The position numbers and the translations under genes are program-made. Below, piece by piece: positions 1-8,595 of a stretch of DNA of 64,000 nt; positions within the stretch are counted from its first letter, which is position 1, and each line of letters starts with the position of its first letter. The DNA lies in assembly GCF_010728155.1 (NCBI RefSeq), contig NZ_AP022605.1:2604001-2668000 (forward strand), written 5' to 3'. The notes beneath the pieces were generated by a model. That model saw only the letters and a list, made by a program, of their open reading frames with translations, did not search any database and was not told the origin of the DNA. Origin of the DNA: Mycolicibacterium doricum. Lineage in GTDB: Bacteria > Actinomycetota > Actinomycetes > Mycobacteriales > Mycobacteriaceae.

Positions 1-252
1 CTGGTCGTCGGCCGTGATCGGCGGACGTTGCTAGGCCTGATGCTGTCGAGTCAGGACCATCACGTCGACGACCCGGACTGGGTTGCCATCGGCGCCGGCA
101 GCTGGGACTACGATGGCCGGACCAGCTGGGTACGGTTGGACCGGGTGCTCGACGTGCCAGAGGAAGGCATTCGCCGCGAGGGCGCTATTCTCGACCGCGA
201 CCGTTTCGACGTGGTCGCCACACGACTGCGCACCGAGTACTTCTGGAGCTGA
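1..252 (+). CDS. PemK/MazF-like protein, 3' part only
   Basis: The gene is cut by the left edge; 83 codons are visible, in frame from base 1 and ending at TGA 250-252. The first residues LVVGRDRRTLLGLMLSS, followed by a WVAIGAGSWD and SWVRLDRVLDV pattern and REGAILDRDRFD near the C-terminus, resemble the actinobacterial PemK-like family, an SH3-like barrel related to MazF endoribonucleases. Toxin activity is not proven, and no antitoxin can be seen because the upstream DNA is missing. The stop codon lies inside a 16-bp tandem repeat. It converges on the CBS gene. The family call is from remembered pattern similarity. Confidence 0.6.
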   Translation: MVVGRDRRTLLGLMLSSQDHHVDDPDWVAIGAGSWDYDGRTSWVRLDRVLDVPEEGIRREGAILDRDRFDVVATRLRTEYFWS

Positions 253-282
253 GTACTTCTGGAGCTGAGTCCTTCTGGAGCT
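235..282. repeat. 16-bp tandem repeat, three copies, across a stop codon
   Basis: The unit GAGTACTTCTGGAGCT occurs at 235-250 and 251-266 exactly, and at 267-282 with one change (A to C). The first copy encodes the last residues of the PemK-like gene and the stop codon begins at its last base, so the extra copies fall in the 3' untranslated region. Confidence 0.9.
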
Positions 283-331
283 GAGGGGCGCGGCCCCCAC
301 GATCACACATCGATCACCGCCGGGCGGTGAC

Positions 332-760
332 TCACCCTCCGCTGATGTAGGCGTGCAACCGTTCCTGTTCGGCCTGCAGCTGCTCCATCCGCGTCTTGAC
401 CACGTCGCCGATGCTCACGATCCCGGCCAGCCCGCCGTTGTCGAGCACCGGGACGTGCCGGACACGGTTGTTGGTCATCAACGCCGACATATCGTCGACG
501 AGATCGTCCGGCGTACACGTCACCACGACGTTCGTCATGATCTCCGAGACGGGCTGACGCAGCAGATCGGCACCCCGTTCGTGCAGTCGGCGCACCACAT
601 CTCGCTCGGAGACCATCCCGACGATGCCGTCGGGCCCGACGACGACCATGGCGCCGATGTTGTGGGTGGCGAGTTCGGCCAGCAATCCGGTGACCGTGGT
701 GGCCTCGGTGATGGTCGCCACCGCCGAGCCCTTGCTGCGCAGCACATCCGCTATTCGCAT
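332..760 (-). CDS. CBS-domain pair protein
   Basis: This is a 142-residue soluble protein made almost entirely of two CBS motifs, roughly residues 7-66 and 72-130. The paired GMVSERDVVRRL and GIVSIGDVVKTRM strands are typical of the end of each motif. Such stand-alone CBS pairs usually bind adenine nucleotides and act as energy or redox sensors; the ligand and partner here are unknown. The ATG at 758-760 has a GGAGG-type ribosome site. It appears orthologous to the gene next to the transglutaminase cluster in other mycobacteria (Rv2406c, from memory). A 151-bp gap separates it from the transglutaminase gene upstream. Confidence 0.88.
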   Translation of the reverse strand: MRIADVLRSKGSAVATITEATTVTGLLAELATHNIGAMVVVGPDGIVGMVSERDVVRRLHERGADLLRQPVSEIMTNVVVTCTPDDLVDDMSALMTNNRVRHVPVLDNGGLAGIVSIGDVVKTRMEQLQAEQERLHAYISGG

Positions 761-911
761 CGCCGCCTCCGCCTCGTGTGATACGGCTCACATTAGGTTA
801 GGCCGGATTCGCCGCGATCGGAATAGCCAATCGCCTGACCCTCGGTTGTGCTGCCCGGTGACACCGTGCCGTGCGCGGCGCTCGATGCGCTTACGGCCGG
901 CCCGGTGTACG

Positions 912-1751
912 TCAAGCCAGACGGGTGATCTCCACCACGACGTCGAGGTCGGTGGACCCCTCCCCCGAGTAGATGCCCTTGAGCGGTGACACGTCCGCGT
1001 AGTCGCGTCCGACGCCCACGCTGATGTACTGCTCGTTGATGTCGCTGTCGTTGGTGGGGTCGAAGTGCCACCAGCCCCCGGTCCAGGCCTGCACCCACGC
1101 GTGGCTCTGACCGTCGATGGTGTCGCCGATCGCCGCGTCCTTCTTCGGGTGCAGGTAGCCGGATACGTAACGGGCGGGAATTCCCATGCTCCGCAACAGG
1201 AGGAGCGACAGGTGCGCGAAGTCCTGACATACTCCCTTACCCTCGCGCAGCGCGTCAAGGCCCGATGAGTGCACGCCGGTGGTCCCCGGGACGTAGTCCA
1301 GTTCGGTGTGCACCCAGTTCGCGGCGGCGATGACCGCCTCGTACGGGTCGTGGTACTTCGCGATGCGCTGGCCGACCCGGGCGATGCGCCTGCTGTCCGG
1401 AGTGTAGTGCGATGCGGTGAGCACCTCGTCGAACCGGTCGATGACCGCCTCGGATCGCAGATCGTCCCACGTCACGGTTTCCGTGGGGCGGTCGCCGACG
1501 TCGGTCTCGACCACGGACGAGGACGTCACCTCGAGTTCGGTGTGCGGTGCGTGCAGGTCGAACGCGGTCACCGCGGTGCCCCAGTAGTCGACGTAGCGAT
1601 ACTGGCGGGTGGCCGGCGCCGTCTCGACCCGGTTGAGGATGACGTTCTGCCGGGTGTCCGAACGCGGCGTCAAACGGGCCTCATTGAACGACGCGGTGAC
1701 CGGCGACCTGTAGGCATAGCCCGTCGCGTGCACCACCCGCATCCGCCACAT
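912..1751 (-). CDS. Transglutaminase-like cysteine protease/transferase
   Basis: This is a 279-residue protein with an N-terminal bacterial transglutaminase-like region (about residues 1-85, starting MWRMRVVHATGY) and a transglutaminase core. The catalytic triad is visible: Cys175 in GVCQDFAHL, His217 in SHAWVQAW and Asp231 in WHFDPTND. The ATG at 1749-1751 follows an AGAGGAGA ribosome site, so a longer upstream reading in the same frame is rejected. It is the third gene after the ATP-grasp and alpha-E genes on the same strand. In this conserved association the enzyme is thought to cleave or cross-link peptides made by the ATP-grasp partner; the substrate is unknown. Confidence 0.88.
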   Translation of the reverse strand: MWRMRVVHATGYAYRSPVTASFNEARLTPRSDTRQNVILNRVETAPATRQYRYVDYWGTAVTAFDLHAPHTELEVTSSSVVETDVGDRPTETVTWDDLRSEAVIDRFDEVLTASHYTPDSRRIARVGQRIAKYHDPYEAVIAAANWVHTELDYVPGTTGVHSSGLDALREGKGVCQDFAHLSLLLLRSMGIPARYVSGYLHPKKDAAIGDTIDGQSHAWVQAWTGGWWHFDPTNDSDINEQYISVGVGRDYADVSPLKGIYSGEGSTDLDVVVEITRLA

Positions 1752-1818
1752 CAGTGTCTCCTCTTGCTGGTCTGCTCTTCGTCCGAGGGCTCGTCGCCGC
1801 GCTCGCCACTCATCGGCC

Positions 1819-2793
1819 CTAGACCTCACCCTCTTCGATGACCATCGCGTTGCGACCCGCATCGGTCCACGCCACCCACGGCGCGACGTGGAAGTACTGA
1901 ACCGCCAACGCTTCTCCCACGTCGCTGCACGTCTTCTGCAATCCGGCCAGCCGTTGCTCGAGCGATTCGAGCAGGACACCGGGATGCATGAACTCCAACT
2001 CGCTGCGCGCGCGGCCCAGCAGGCGTTGCGCTTCGGCCGTGGCGCCCAACCGGTTGTGCGGCCTGTTGAGCAGTTCGTCGAGATTGTGCTCGGCGAGACG
2101 CAGCGAGTAGAAGATCGACCGCGGGAACAGCCGGTCGAGCATCATGAATTCGACGACGCGGCCGGCGTCCAGCACACCCCGGTAGGTACGCAGGTAGGTG
2201 TCGTGCGCACCGGCCGAACGCAGCAGCGTGACCCACGCGGGCGACGATCCGCTGTCGCCGACGCGCGAGAGCAACAACCGGACCATCATGTCGACGCGCT
2301 CGATCGCGCGGCCGAGCACCATGAACCGGTAACCGTCGTCGCGGCTGAGCGTGGAATCGGCCAGCCCGGCGAACATGGCCGCACGGCCCTCGACGTAGGA
2401 CAGGAACTCGTGCGGGCCCAAGCGTTTGGCGGCGCGTTCACGTTCGGCCAGGGCGTTATAGGTGGTGTTGAGGCACTCCCATATCTCTGTCGAGGTGACT
2501 TCACGCGCCCCACGGGCGTTTTCGCGCGCCGCAGAGATCGAGTCGACGATCGACGTACCGTCGGCACTGTCGCGGTCGAACGCGACGATGTCGGCCAGCG
2601 ACCACACGTCGAGCGGATGGTCGGGCGCCTCCATGCCGAGCACCCGCAGCAGCGTCCGTGCCACCCGGTCCGGGTCGACGCTGGAATCCTCGAGCAGTTG
2701 GTGCACGGTCACGTCGAGGATGCGGGCGGTGTCGTCAGCGCGTTCGACGTAGCGTCCGATCCAGTACAGCGATTCGGCGTTGCGTGCCAACAT
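1819..2793 (-). CDS. Alpha-E domain protein (DUF403)
   Basis: This is a 324-residue, mostly helical protein beginning MLARNAESLYWIGRYVERADDTARI, the hallmark opening of the alpha-E (DUF403) family. Family members are nearly always encoded beside a circularly permuted ATP-grasp protein and a transglutaminase, as here. ATG 2791-2793 is chosen because family members start at this point and AGGGG lies 9 bases upstream; an in-frame TTG three codons earlier (2800-2802) is the alternative. The start is 12 bases from the stop of the ATP-grasp gene, so the two are translated from one message. The biochemical role is unknown. Confidence 0.88.
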   Translation of the reverse strand: MLARNAESLYWIGRYVERADDTARILDVTVHQLLEDSSVDPDRVARTLLRVLGMEAPDHPLDVWSLADIVAFDRDSADGTSIVDSISAARENARGAREVTSTEIWECLNTTYNALAERERAAKRLGPHEFLSYVEGRAAMFAGLADSTLSRDDGYRFMVLGRAIERVDMMVRLLLSRVGDSGSSPAWVTLLRSAGAHDTYLRTYRGVLDAGRVVEFMMLDRLFPRSIFYSLRLAEHNLDELLNRPHNRLGATAEAQRLLGRARSELEFMHPGVLLESLEQRLAGLQKTCSDVGEALAVQYFHVAPWVAWTDAGRNAMVIEEGEV

Positions 2794-2805
2794 GTCCGAC
2801 AACCC

Positions 2806-4503
2806 CTACTGCTGCTGCTGCTGCTGCTGTTGCTGCTGCTGCAGCTGCAGCTGTTCTGCGGATTGGGCGTCGGCGCCCTTGTCGACCTTGGCGGTCTTGG
2901 TGTTCTTTTCCGCCTTGGGCAGTTGGCGCACGACCTCCGCGGCGGCGAGTTCCCGCTCGGCGGCCGACGTGCGCGACGCCAGCACCCAGGTGTCCTTCGA
3001 CCCTCCGCCCTGACTGGAGTTGACCACCAGCGAGCCCTCCGGCAGTGCTACTCGGGTGAGCCCTCCTGGTAGCACCCACACGTCGTCACCGTCGTTGACC
3101 GCGAACGGTCGCAGGTCGACGTGACGGGGCGCCAGCTTTCCGCCGATCTGGGTCGGTACGGTCGACAGCTGCATCACCGGCTGGGCGATCCACCCGCGGG
3201 GGTCGTTGCGGATCTTCTTGGAGATGGTGTTGAGCTCTTTGTCCGACGCGTTCGGGCCGAACACGATGCCGTACCCGCCGGAGCCCTCGACCGGTTTGAT
3301 GACCAGTTCGTTGACCCGGTCGAGCACCTCCTCGCGTTCCTCGTCGAGCCAGCAGCGGTAGGTGTCGACGTTCGCCAGCAGCGGCTTCTCACCCAGGTAG
3401 TACTCGATGATCGTCGGCACGTAGGTGTACACCAGCTTGTCGTCGCCGACGCCGTTGCCGACGGCGCTGGAGATGACGACGTTGCCGGCCCGGGCGGCGT
3501 TGAGCAGCCCGGCGACCCCGAGCACCGAATCGGGGCGGAACTGCATCGGGTCAAGGAACGCGTCGTCGATGCGGCGGTAGATGACGTCGACCTGGCGCTC
3601 ACCGGCGGTGGTGCGCATGTAGACCGTGTTGTCACGGCAGAACAGGTCGCGCCCCTCGACCAGCTCCACACCCATCTGCCGGGCGAGCAGTGAGTGCTCG
3701 AAGTACGCCGAGTTGTAGACCCCCGGTGTCAGCACCACGACCGTCGGGTCGGCCTCGTTGGAGGCGGCCGCGTTGCGCAGGGCCCGCAACAGGTGTGAGG
3801 CGTAGTCGTCGACCGCGCGTACCCGGTGGGTGGCGAACAGGTTGGGAAACACCCGCGCCATGGTGCGGCGGTTCTCCATCACATAGGACACCCCGGACGG
3901 GGACCGCAGATTGTCCTCGAGGACCCGGAAGCTGCCGTGTTCGTCACGGATCAGGTCGATGCCTGCAACGTGGATGCGCACACCGTTGGGCGGGCTGATG
4001 CCCACCGCCTCGCGGTGGAAATGCTCACAGGACGTGACAAGCCGGCGCGGGATGACGCCGTCGCGAAGGATGTGTTGTTCGCCGTAGATGTCGTCGAGAT
4101 AGGCCTCGAGTGCGCGCACCCGCTGCGTGATACCGCGCTCCAACCGCGTCCACTCGGTGGCGGAGATCACCCGCGGCACGAGGTCCAGCGGCAGTGGCCG
4201 CTCCTGGCCGGACAGTGAGAACGTGATCCCCTGGTTGATAAACGCCCGGTCCAGCGCATCGGCGCGCGCCTGGAGGTCCGAGGCGTCCGCGGGCTCGAGT
4301 TCGGCGAAGATGCCCTTGTAGGGGCCCCGCACGTTGCCTTGGGGATCGAACATCTCGTCGAAGGCCTTGTCGTAGGCCCCGACGCTGTTGTAGCCGTCGA
4401 AGATTCCTGCGTGCCTCTTGGTCCGCGCACCGTTGGTGCGGGAGGATCGGCTGGATTCGGTCGGCAGGGTGCGCAGGCTCACCCATGACACTTTGCCCCA
4501 CAC
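2806..4503 (-). CDS. Circularly permuted type 2 ATP-grasp protein with polyglutamine tail
   Basis: This is a 565-residue protein of the DUF404/DUF407 type. After about 30 poorly conserved residues it has GIFDGYNSVGAYDEMFD-like sequence, then VLEDNLRSPSGVSYVMENR and NELVIKPVEGSGGYGIVFG, typical of this carboxylate-amine ligase-like ATP-grasp fold. Related proteins are predicted to form peptide-like bonds. The extreme C-terminus is QLQLQ followed by a pure Gln run, encoded by CAG repeats that run directly into TAG. The GTG start at 4501-4503 has no clear ribosome site, so translation may be leaderless or begin a few codons later (GTG at 4482). It heads the operon with the alpha-E and transglutaminase genes. 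Confidence 0.88.
   Translation of the reverse strand: MWGKVSWVSLRTLPTESSRSSRTNGARTKRHAGIFDGYNSVGAYDKAFDEMFDPQGNVRGPYKGIFAELEPADASDLQARADALDRAFINQGITFSLSGQERPLPLDLVPRVISATEWTRLERGITQRVRALEAYLDDIYGEQHILRDGVIPRRLVTSCEHFHREAVGISPPNGVRIHVAGIDLIRDEHGSFRVLEDNLRSPSGVSYVMENRRTMARVFPNLFATHRVRAVDDYASHLLRALRNAAASNEADPTVVVLTPGVYNSAYFEHSLLARQMGVELVEGRDLFCRDNTVYMRTTAGERQVDVIYRRIDDAFLDPMQFRPDSVLGVAGLLNAARAGNVVISSAVGNGVGDDKLVYTYVPTIIEYYLGEKPLLANVDTYRCWLDEEREEVLDRVNELVIKPVEGSGGYGIVFGPNASDKELNTISKKIRNDPRGWIAQPVMQLSTVPTQIGGKLAPRHVDLRPFAVNDGDDVWVLPGGLTRVALPEGSLVVNSSQGGGSKDTWVLASRTSAAERELAAAEVVRQLPKAEKNTKTAKVDKGADAQSAEQLQLQQQQQQQQQQQ
2809..2853 (-). repeat. CAG trinucleotide tract encoding polyglutamine
   Basis: Read on the minus strand the tract is CAG-CTG-CAG-CTG, three CAG, one CAA and seven CAG codons, then the TAG stop. 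It is the last coding sequence of the ATP-grasp gene. Confidence 0.95.
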
Positions 4504-4533
4504 CGGGCATTTAGGCAGGTTAGCGGGCTCACT

Positions 4534-4563
4534 TTGGTCGATTCAGTGCCTCGCTGGTAACCT
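4534..4563 (+). promoter_or_regulatory. Probable rpsT promoter
   Basis: TTGGTC at 4534-4539 and TAACCT at 4558-4563, 18 bases apart, fit a mycobacterial housekeeping -35 and TANNNT -10 pair. It lies about 78 bases upstream of the rpsT start, in the divergent gap between rpsT and the ATP-grasp gene. Confidence 0.45.
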
Positions 4564-4641
4564 GGACAATCGCTGCCCGCCGTGTCGGCGCGGACGAAGA
4601 CTCTGCATCATCCACCCGATATTCGAGAAGGACTGCTCTAC

Positions 4642-4902
4642 GTGGCCAACATCAAGTCGCAGGAAAAGCGCATCCGCACCAACGAGCGTCGGCGTCTGCG
4701 CAATCAGTCGGTGAAGTCCTCGCTGCGCACCGCGGTGCGCGGGTTCCGCGAAGCCCTCGACGCCGGCGACAAGGACAAGGCCGCCGAACTGCTCGTCGCG
4801 ACCGGCCGGAAGCTGGACAAGGCCGCCAGCAAGGGCGTCATCCACAAGAACCAGGCCGCCAACAAGAAGTCGGCGCTCGCCGTCGCGCTGAACAAGTTCT
4901 GA
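4642..4902 (+). CDS. rpsT: 30S ribosomal protein S20
   Basis: This is an 86-residue basic protein starting [18 protein letters not shown], the conserved N-terminus of bS20, with the usual [13 protein letters not shown] end. It binds 16S rRNA early in 30S assembly. The GTG at 4642 is preceded by GAGAAGGA, and family alignment starts here; the longer ATG reading from 4582 would add 20 unrelated residues. It is transcribed alone on the plus strand between the divergent ATP-grasp gene and the convergent holA, whose stop is 16 bases away. Confidence 0.97.
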   Translation: MANIKSQEKRIRTNERRRLRNQSVKSSLRTAVRGFREALDAGDKDKAAELLVATGRKLDKAASKGVIHKNQAANKKSALAVALNKF

Positions 4903-4918
4903 GCGTTCCTCGCGCTCG

Positions 4919-5881
4919 CTAGTCGGCCACGAGTTCGGCGACTCTGCGCACCGCTGATTCAAGGGCGTAGTCGGCATCTGCCGCTGCGCCCTTGACGTCT
5001 GCGTTGAGGGCCGCGACCAGCCGCATGGCCTCCGCGACCGACGCCCGCGACCAGCGCCGCGCCTGCTTCTGCGCCTTCTGCACGCGCCACGGCGGCATGC
5101 CGAGTTCACCCGCCAGCCGGTAAGGATCACCCGACAGTGGCGCGACGCGGGCGATAGTGTGCACCGCCTCGGCCAGCGCATCGGCCAGCACCACCTGCGG
5201 TTCGCCGCTGAGCATCGCCCAACGCAGGGCCTCGGCGGCCCCGGCGACGTCGCCGGTCACAGCCTTGTCCGCGATGTCGAAGCCCTTTACCTCAGCCTTT
5301 CCAGAGTGGTACCGGCGCACCGCGGCCGCGTCGACCTCACCTGCGGTGTCGGCCACCAGTTGCGAGCAGGCCGCCGCCAGCTCGCGGATATCGGAACCGA
5401 CCGCGTCGAGCACGGCGGTGACGGTGTCATCGGTGACCTTGACCTTGTGGCCGCGGAACTCCTTGCGAAGGAAATCGGCGCGGTCGGCGGCTTTGACGAT
5501 CTTGGTGCACGGATGCACTTCGGCGCCGAGCTTCTTGAGCTGATCGGCCAACGCTTTGGCGCGGCCCCCGCCCGAGTGCACGACGACGAGCATCGTGCCC
5601 GGCGGCAGGTCGGCCGCCGCCGTGGCGATCAGTGCGACCGCGTCCTTGCCGGCCTCGGCGGCCGATTCCAGCACCACCACCCGCTCGTCGGAGAACAGCG
5701 ACGGGCTGAGCAGTTCGGCGAGTTCGCTGGTGCTCACCTCACCGGCGCGTAGCCGGTTGACCGGGACATCGTGGGTGCCTGCGCGCTTGCGCGCGTTCTT
5801 CAGCACGGCCGCCACCGAGCGCTCGACGAGCAGTTCCTCGTCCCCCAGGACCAGATGGAGGGCTGCGACCTGTTGGCTCAC
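4919..5881 (-). CDS. holA: DNA polymerase III subunit delta
   Basis: This is a 320-residue protein with the N-terminal clamp-loader delta fold ([20 protein letters not shown]) and the [10 protein letters not shown] and [20 protein letters not shown] segments typical of actinobacterial HolA. It forms part of the clamp-loader complex that opens the beta sliding clamp. It starts with GTG at 5879-5881 and lies 12 bases downstream of comEC, so it is probably the last gene of the comEA-comEC-holA unit. Length is normal for the family. Confidence 0.95.
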   Translation of the reverse strand: MSQQVAALHLVLGDEELLVERSVAAVLKNARKRAGTHDVPVNRLRAGEVSTSELAELLSPSLFSDERVVVLESAAEAGKDAVALIATAAADLPPGTMLVVVHSGGGRAKALADQLKKLGAEVHPCTKIVKAADRADFLRKEFRGHKVKVTDDTVTAVLDAVGSDIRELAAACSQLVADTAGEVDAAAVRRYHSGKAEVKGFDIADKAVTGDVAGAAEALRWAMLSGEPQVVLADALAEAVHTIARVAPLSGDPYRLAGELGMPPWRVQKAQKQARRWSRASVAEAMRLVAALNADVKGAAADADYALESAVRRVAELVAD

Positions 5882-5893
5882 CCGATGATCGTG

Positions 5894-7438
5894 TCACGCG
5901 GCGCCGACGCCGCCGAGTGCGGCGTGCCCGGACATCGACCACGCCACCAGGCACAGCGCAGCCGCCCCGGCGGCGATCCGCGCCCACCGCCACCGCCACA
6001 GCAAGACGAGTGTCGTCCCGCCCACCGCCACCAGCCCGACCCCGGCCCACCCGGACGGCACCGGGACCGAAGCGCCGGGCACCGCGGCCGCCCGTTCGGC
6101 CACGCGCAGCAGCCACCACAACGGCGGTCCGGTGAACCGGATCAGCAGCCCGGCACCCGCCGGCCACAGTGAGCACAGCGCCGACGCGGCGGTGCCGACC
6201 ACCGTGATGGGCGGGATCACCGGCGCTGCAGCGACATTTGCCAGCACCGACACCAGGCTGACGCGACCGGAGATCCCCGCCACCAGTGGCGCGGTCACCA
6301 GCTGCGCCGCCAGCGCGACACCGACGGCGTCGGCGAACGGTTTCGGCCACCCGCGCCCGGTCAGCCGCCGGGACCACACCGGCGCAATCACCACCAGACC
6401 GGCCGTCGCCGCCACCGACAGCGCAAAGCCGGCGTCCACGGCGAGTTCGGGTGCGGCGATCAGGAGCACCAGCACGCTGGCGGCCAACGCGGGGATCGCC
6501 TGCCTGCGCCGGTGCGTGACCATCGCGAGCAGGGTGATCGCACCCATCACCGCGGCGCGCAGCACACTCGCCGACGGCTGCACGACCACGACGAACGCAA
6601 GCAGCGCCAACGCGGCGAATGCGACCGCTGCGCGCGGCCCGAACACCGCCGCGCTGAGCAGCACCGCGCCGCACACGATCGTCACGTTGGCGCCCGACAC
6701 CGCCGTCAGGTGGGTCAGTCCGGCTGCGCGGAATTCCGCGGTGGCGTCCGGTGACAGTGCCGCGGTGTCGCCGAGCACCAGCGCGGGCAGCATCGCCGCC
6801 TGATCGACCGGCAGCACTCCGCGCGCGGCGTCGGCGAACCCGGTGCGGAGGTGCTGCGCCATCCGGTGCACCGGGGAGGCCGTCCCCACGGCGGCGTCCC
6901 CGCTCGCCGACAGCACCGCCACTGTGAGGTCGCGCCGAGCGGGTCTGCCGATGCCGGCACGGAACGCAGCCGGGCGGCCCGCGCTCACGTCGGAGAATCC
7001 GCTCGCCGACGCGAAGACCACCACCCGCCCCGACATCGGTCGGCCGTCCACGGCGTGCAGAACCGCCCGGAACATCAGGCGCCCACCGCCGAGCGGCCGC
7101 GGGGTGTCGCCAGGGGTGACGGTGACCAGCACCGTCGACCCGTAGAGCGCTCCGATTGGGTGGTGGCGCACCTGATCGGCGCGCATCGTCACCGCGACGG
7201 TGAAGGCCGCCCCGACGACCGCGACCGCCGCCAGAGCCGCGGCCGCCGACCGGATCGCCGCGGTGACCGTCACCTCGCCGCTGCCCCACACCGCTGCCGC
7301 GGCCGTCGCGGAGACTCCGCCGATCAGCACCAGTACCGCGGCGGCGGTTCCCCACTGGATCCCAGCCGCGGTGACCGCCCACCCGGTCGAGGCCGCGGGA
7401 ATCAGGCGCAGGTCGAGCGGCGCGGCCTCGTCGCTCAC
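5894..7438 (-). CDS. comEC: ComEC/Rec2-type DNA-uptake channel protein
   Basis: This is a 514-residue polytopic membrane protein with about ten hydrophobic segments. It carries the ComEC competence-domain core: LPALVLGDTAAL, FRAAGLTHLTAVSGANVTI and GFALSVAATAGLVV. It ends after the membrane domain without the C-terminal metallo-beta-lactamase-like domain that longer ComEC proteins have, as is usual in mycobacteria. It would move single-stranded DNA across the membrane if a competence system is active, which has not been shown for most mycobacteria. The GTG start overlaps the comEA stop by four bases (GTGA), so translation is coupled. Confidence 0.93.
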   Translation of the reverse strand: MSDEAAPLDLRLIPAASTGWAVTAAGIQWGTAAAVLVLIGGVSATAAAAVWGSGEVTVTAAIRSAAAALAAVAVVGAAFTVAVTMRADQVRHHPIGALYGSTVLVTVTPGDTPRPLGGGRLMFRAVLHAVDGRPMSGRVVVFASASGFSDVSAGRPAAFRAGIGRPARRDLTVAVLSASGDAAVGTASPVHRMAQHLRTGFADAARGVLPVDQAAMLPALVLGDTAALSPDATAEFRAAGLTHLTAVSGANVTIVCGAVLLSAAVFGPRAAVAFAALALLAFVVVVQPSASVLRAAVMGAITLLAMVTHRRRQAIPALAASVLVLLIAAPELAVDAGFALSVAATAGLVVIAPVWSRRLTGRGWPKPFADAVGVALAAQLVTAPLVAGISGRVSLVSVLANVAAAPVIPPITVVGTAASALCSLWPAGAGLLIRFTGPPLWWLLRVAERAAAVPGASVPVPSGWAGVGLVAVGGTTLVLLWRWRWARIAAGAAALCLVAWSMSGHAALGGVGAA

Positions 7439-8235
7439 ACATGGGCCAGGTCGCGGAGTTTGGCCAGCCGCGCCGGACCGATTCCGTCCACCTCGCCGAG
7501 TTGGTCGACGCTGTCGAAGGCGCCATTCGCGTCGCGCCAGGCGACGATAGCCGCCGCGGTGACCGGCCCCACCCCGGGCAGCGTGTCGAGTTGCTCAACG
7601 GTCGCGGTGTTGAGGTTCACCGGCTTGCCGGCAGCCTTGGCCGGTTCGGCGGGCGCGGCGCCGGACGGAGCCGCCGCAGCGTCTGGCACTCCGCTCGCGG
7701 AGCTGCCCATGGTGGCGGGTTGACCGGGCGCGGGGGCGATTCCGACGATGATCTGTTCGCCGTCGGTGAGCCGTCGCGCCATGTTCAGCCCGATCAGGTC
7801 CGCGCCGTCGACCGCTCCACCGGCCGCCTCGAGGGCATCGGCGATCCGGGCGCCCGGGGCCAGCGTCACCAGCCCCGGCTGGCGGACCAGCCCGACGACG
7901 CTGACCACCACCGGCTGGTCGGGTGCCGGCTTCGGGGCGGCCGACGACACCATCTCCACCTCGGGCAGTTTCGCCGCGACCACCGGAGGCGGGTCGTCGC
8001 GCCACAGGGTGAACACGGTGACCAACACGGCCATCACGCCGACGAGGGCCAATCCGACGACACCGGCTCTCCCCGGGTCGGCTCGCACCGCCGCCACCCA
8101 GCCCGTCCCGCTCGGCGTGGCGGCGTCGGGCAGCCACCGGGACAGGGCGGTGTCGGGTCGCGCCTCGTCGCGGTCGGGCTCTTCTTCGGAGCCGAGGCGA
8201 CGGTGCAGCCGCTCGGCCGGCTCTTCGGTCCGCAT
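7435..8235 (-). CDS. comEA: ComEA-type DNA-binding protein
   Basis: The protein has 266 residues. A cytoplasmic charged N-terminus (1-45) is followed by one membrane segment (about 50-75, VGLALVGVMAVLVTVFTLW), an SLBB-like domain (VVSVVGLVRQPGLVTLAPGARIADALEAAGG), a Pro/Ala linker and a C-terminal pair of helix-hairpin-helix motifs (VNLNTATVEQLDTLPGVGPVTA and GIGPARLAKLRDLAHV). These bind double-stranded DNA without sequence preference. It overlaps comEC by four bases. The upstream region contains the dyad operator described separately. Confidence 0.94.
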   Translation of the reverse strand: MRTEEPAERLHRRLGSEEEPDRDEARPDTALSRWLPDAATPSGTGWVAAVRADPGRAGVVGLALVGVMAVLVTVFTLWRDDPPPVVAAKLPEVEMVSSAAPKPAPDQPVVVSVVGLVRQPGLVTLAPGARIADALEAAGGAVDGADLIGLNMARRLTDGEQIIVGIAPAPGQPATMGSSASGVPDAAAAPSGAAPAEPAKAAGKPVNLNTATVEQLDTLPGVGPVTAAAIVAWRDANGAFDSVDQLGEVDGIGPARLAKLRDLAHV

Positions 8236-8327
8236 ACGCCGACGGTAGGGACGCCGTCCGTCGGATCAGCCTCGCCCAGCAGTCTCGACGTCGCGCCTGT
8301 GGATGAACGCCGAGCTGTGGAGGACGC

Positions 8328-8585
8328 TCACCCCCTTATGTCTCGCTCCAATGCAGGCGCGACGAGCACGCCGTGCCAGATGACGCCCCGCCGAACTTGC
8401 GGCGCGCGACGACGCAGCTGACCGTCCAGCCGGTGCACAGGCTCTGCGCCTGCCATTCGGCGGCACTCAGCGTGGGTGAGGAAGTCGACGGGATCCGCCC
8501 GTTCGGCGCGCGTGGGCACCGTCAGCGGTGTCGGTGCCCGTCGCATCAGCAGGTCCGGATACCGCTTCAGGCACAGGCGTCCCAT
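8328..8585 (-). CDS. Hypothetical small basic protein
   Basis: I do not recognise this 85-residue product (starts MGRLCLKRYPDLLMRR; later VDFLTHAECRRMAG and RRGVIWHGVLV). In its favour are a fairly high third-position GC, a correctly placed promoter and dyad just upstream, and its position on the same strand as comEA 92 bases ahead. Against it are the lack of a ribosome site, many Arg residues typical of shadow frames in GC-rich DNA, and no family. An in-frame GTG at 8627 would lengthen it by 14 codons across the dyad. It could equally be untranslated leader of comEA. Confidence 0.28.
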   Translation of the reverse strand: MGRLCLKRYPDLLMRRAPTPLTVPTRAERADPVDFLTHAECRRMAGAEPVHRLDGQLRRRAPQVRRGVIWHGVLVAPALERDIRG

Positions 8586-8595
8586 CCGCGCCGAC

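Noticed and set aside
1888..3072. Long plus-strand open frame of 394 codons opposite the alpha-E and ATP-grasp genes
   Set aside because: It is antisense to two clear minus-strand genes, has no family motifs and contains a Leu run from the CAG tract.
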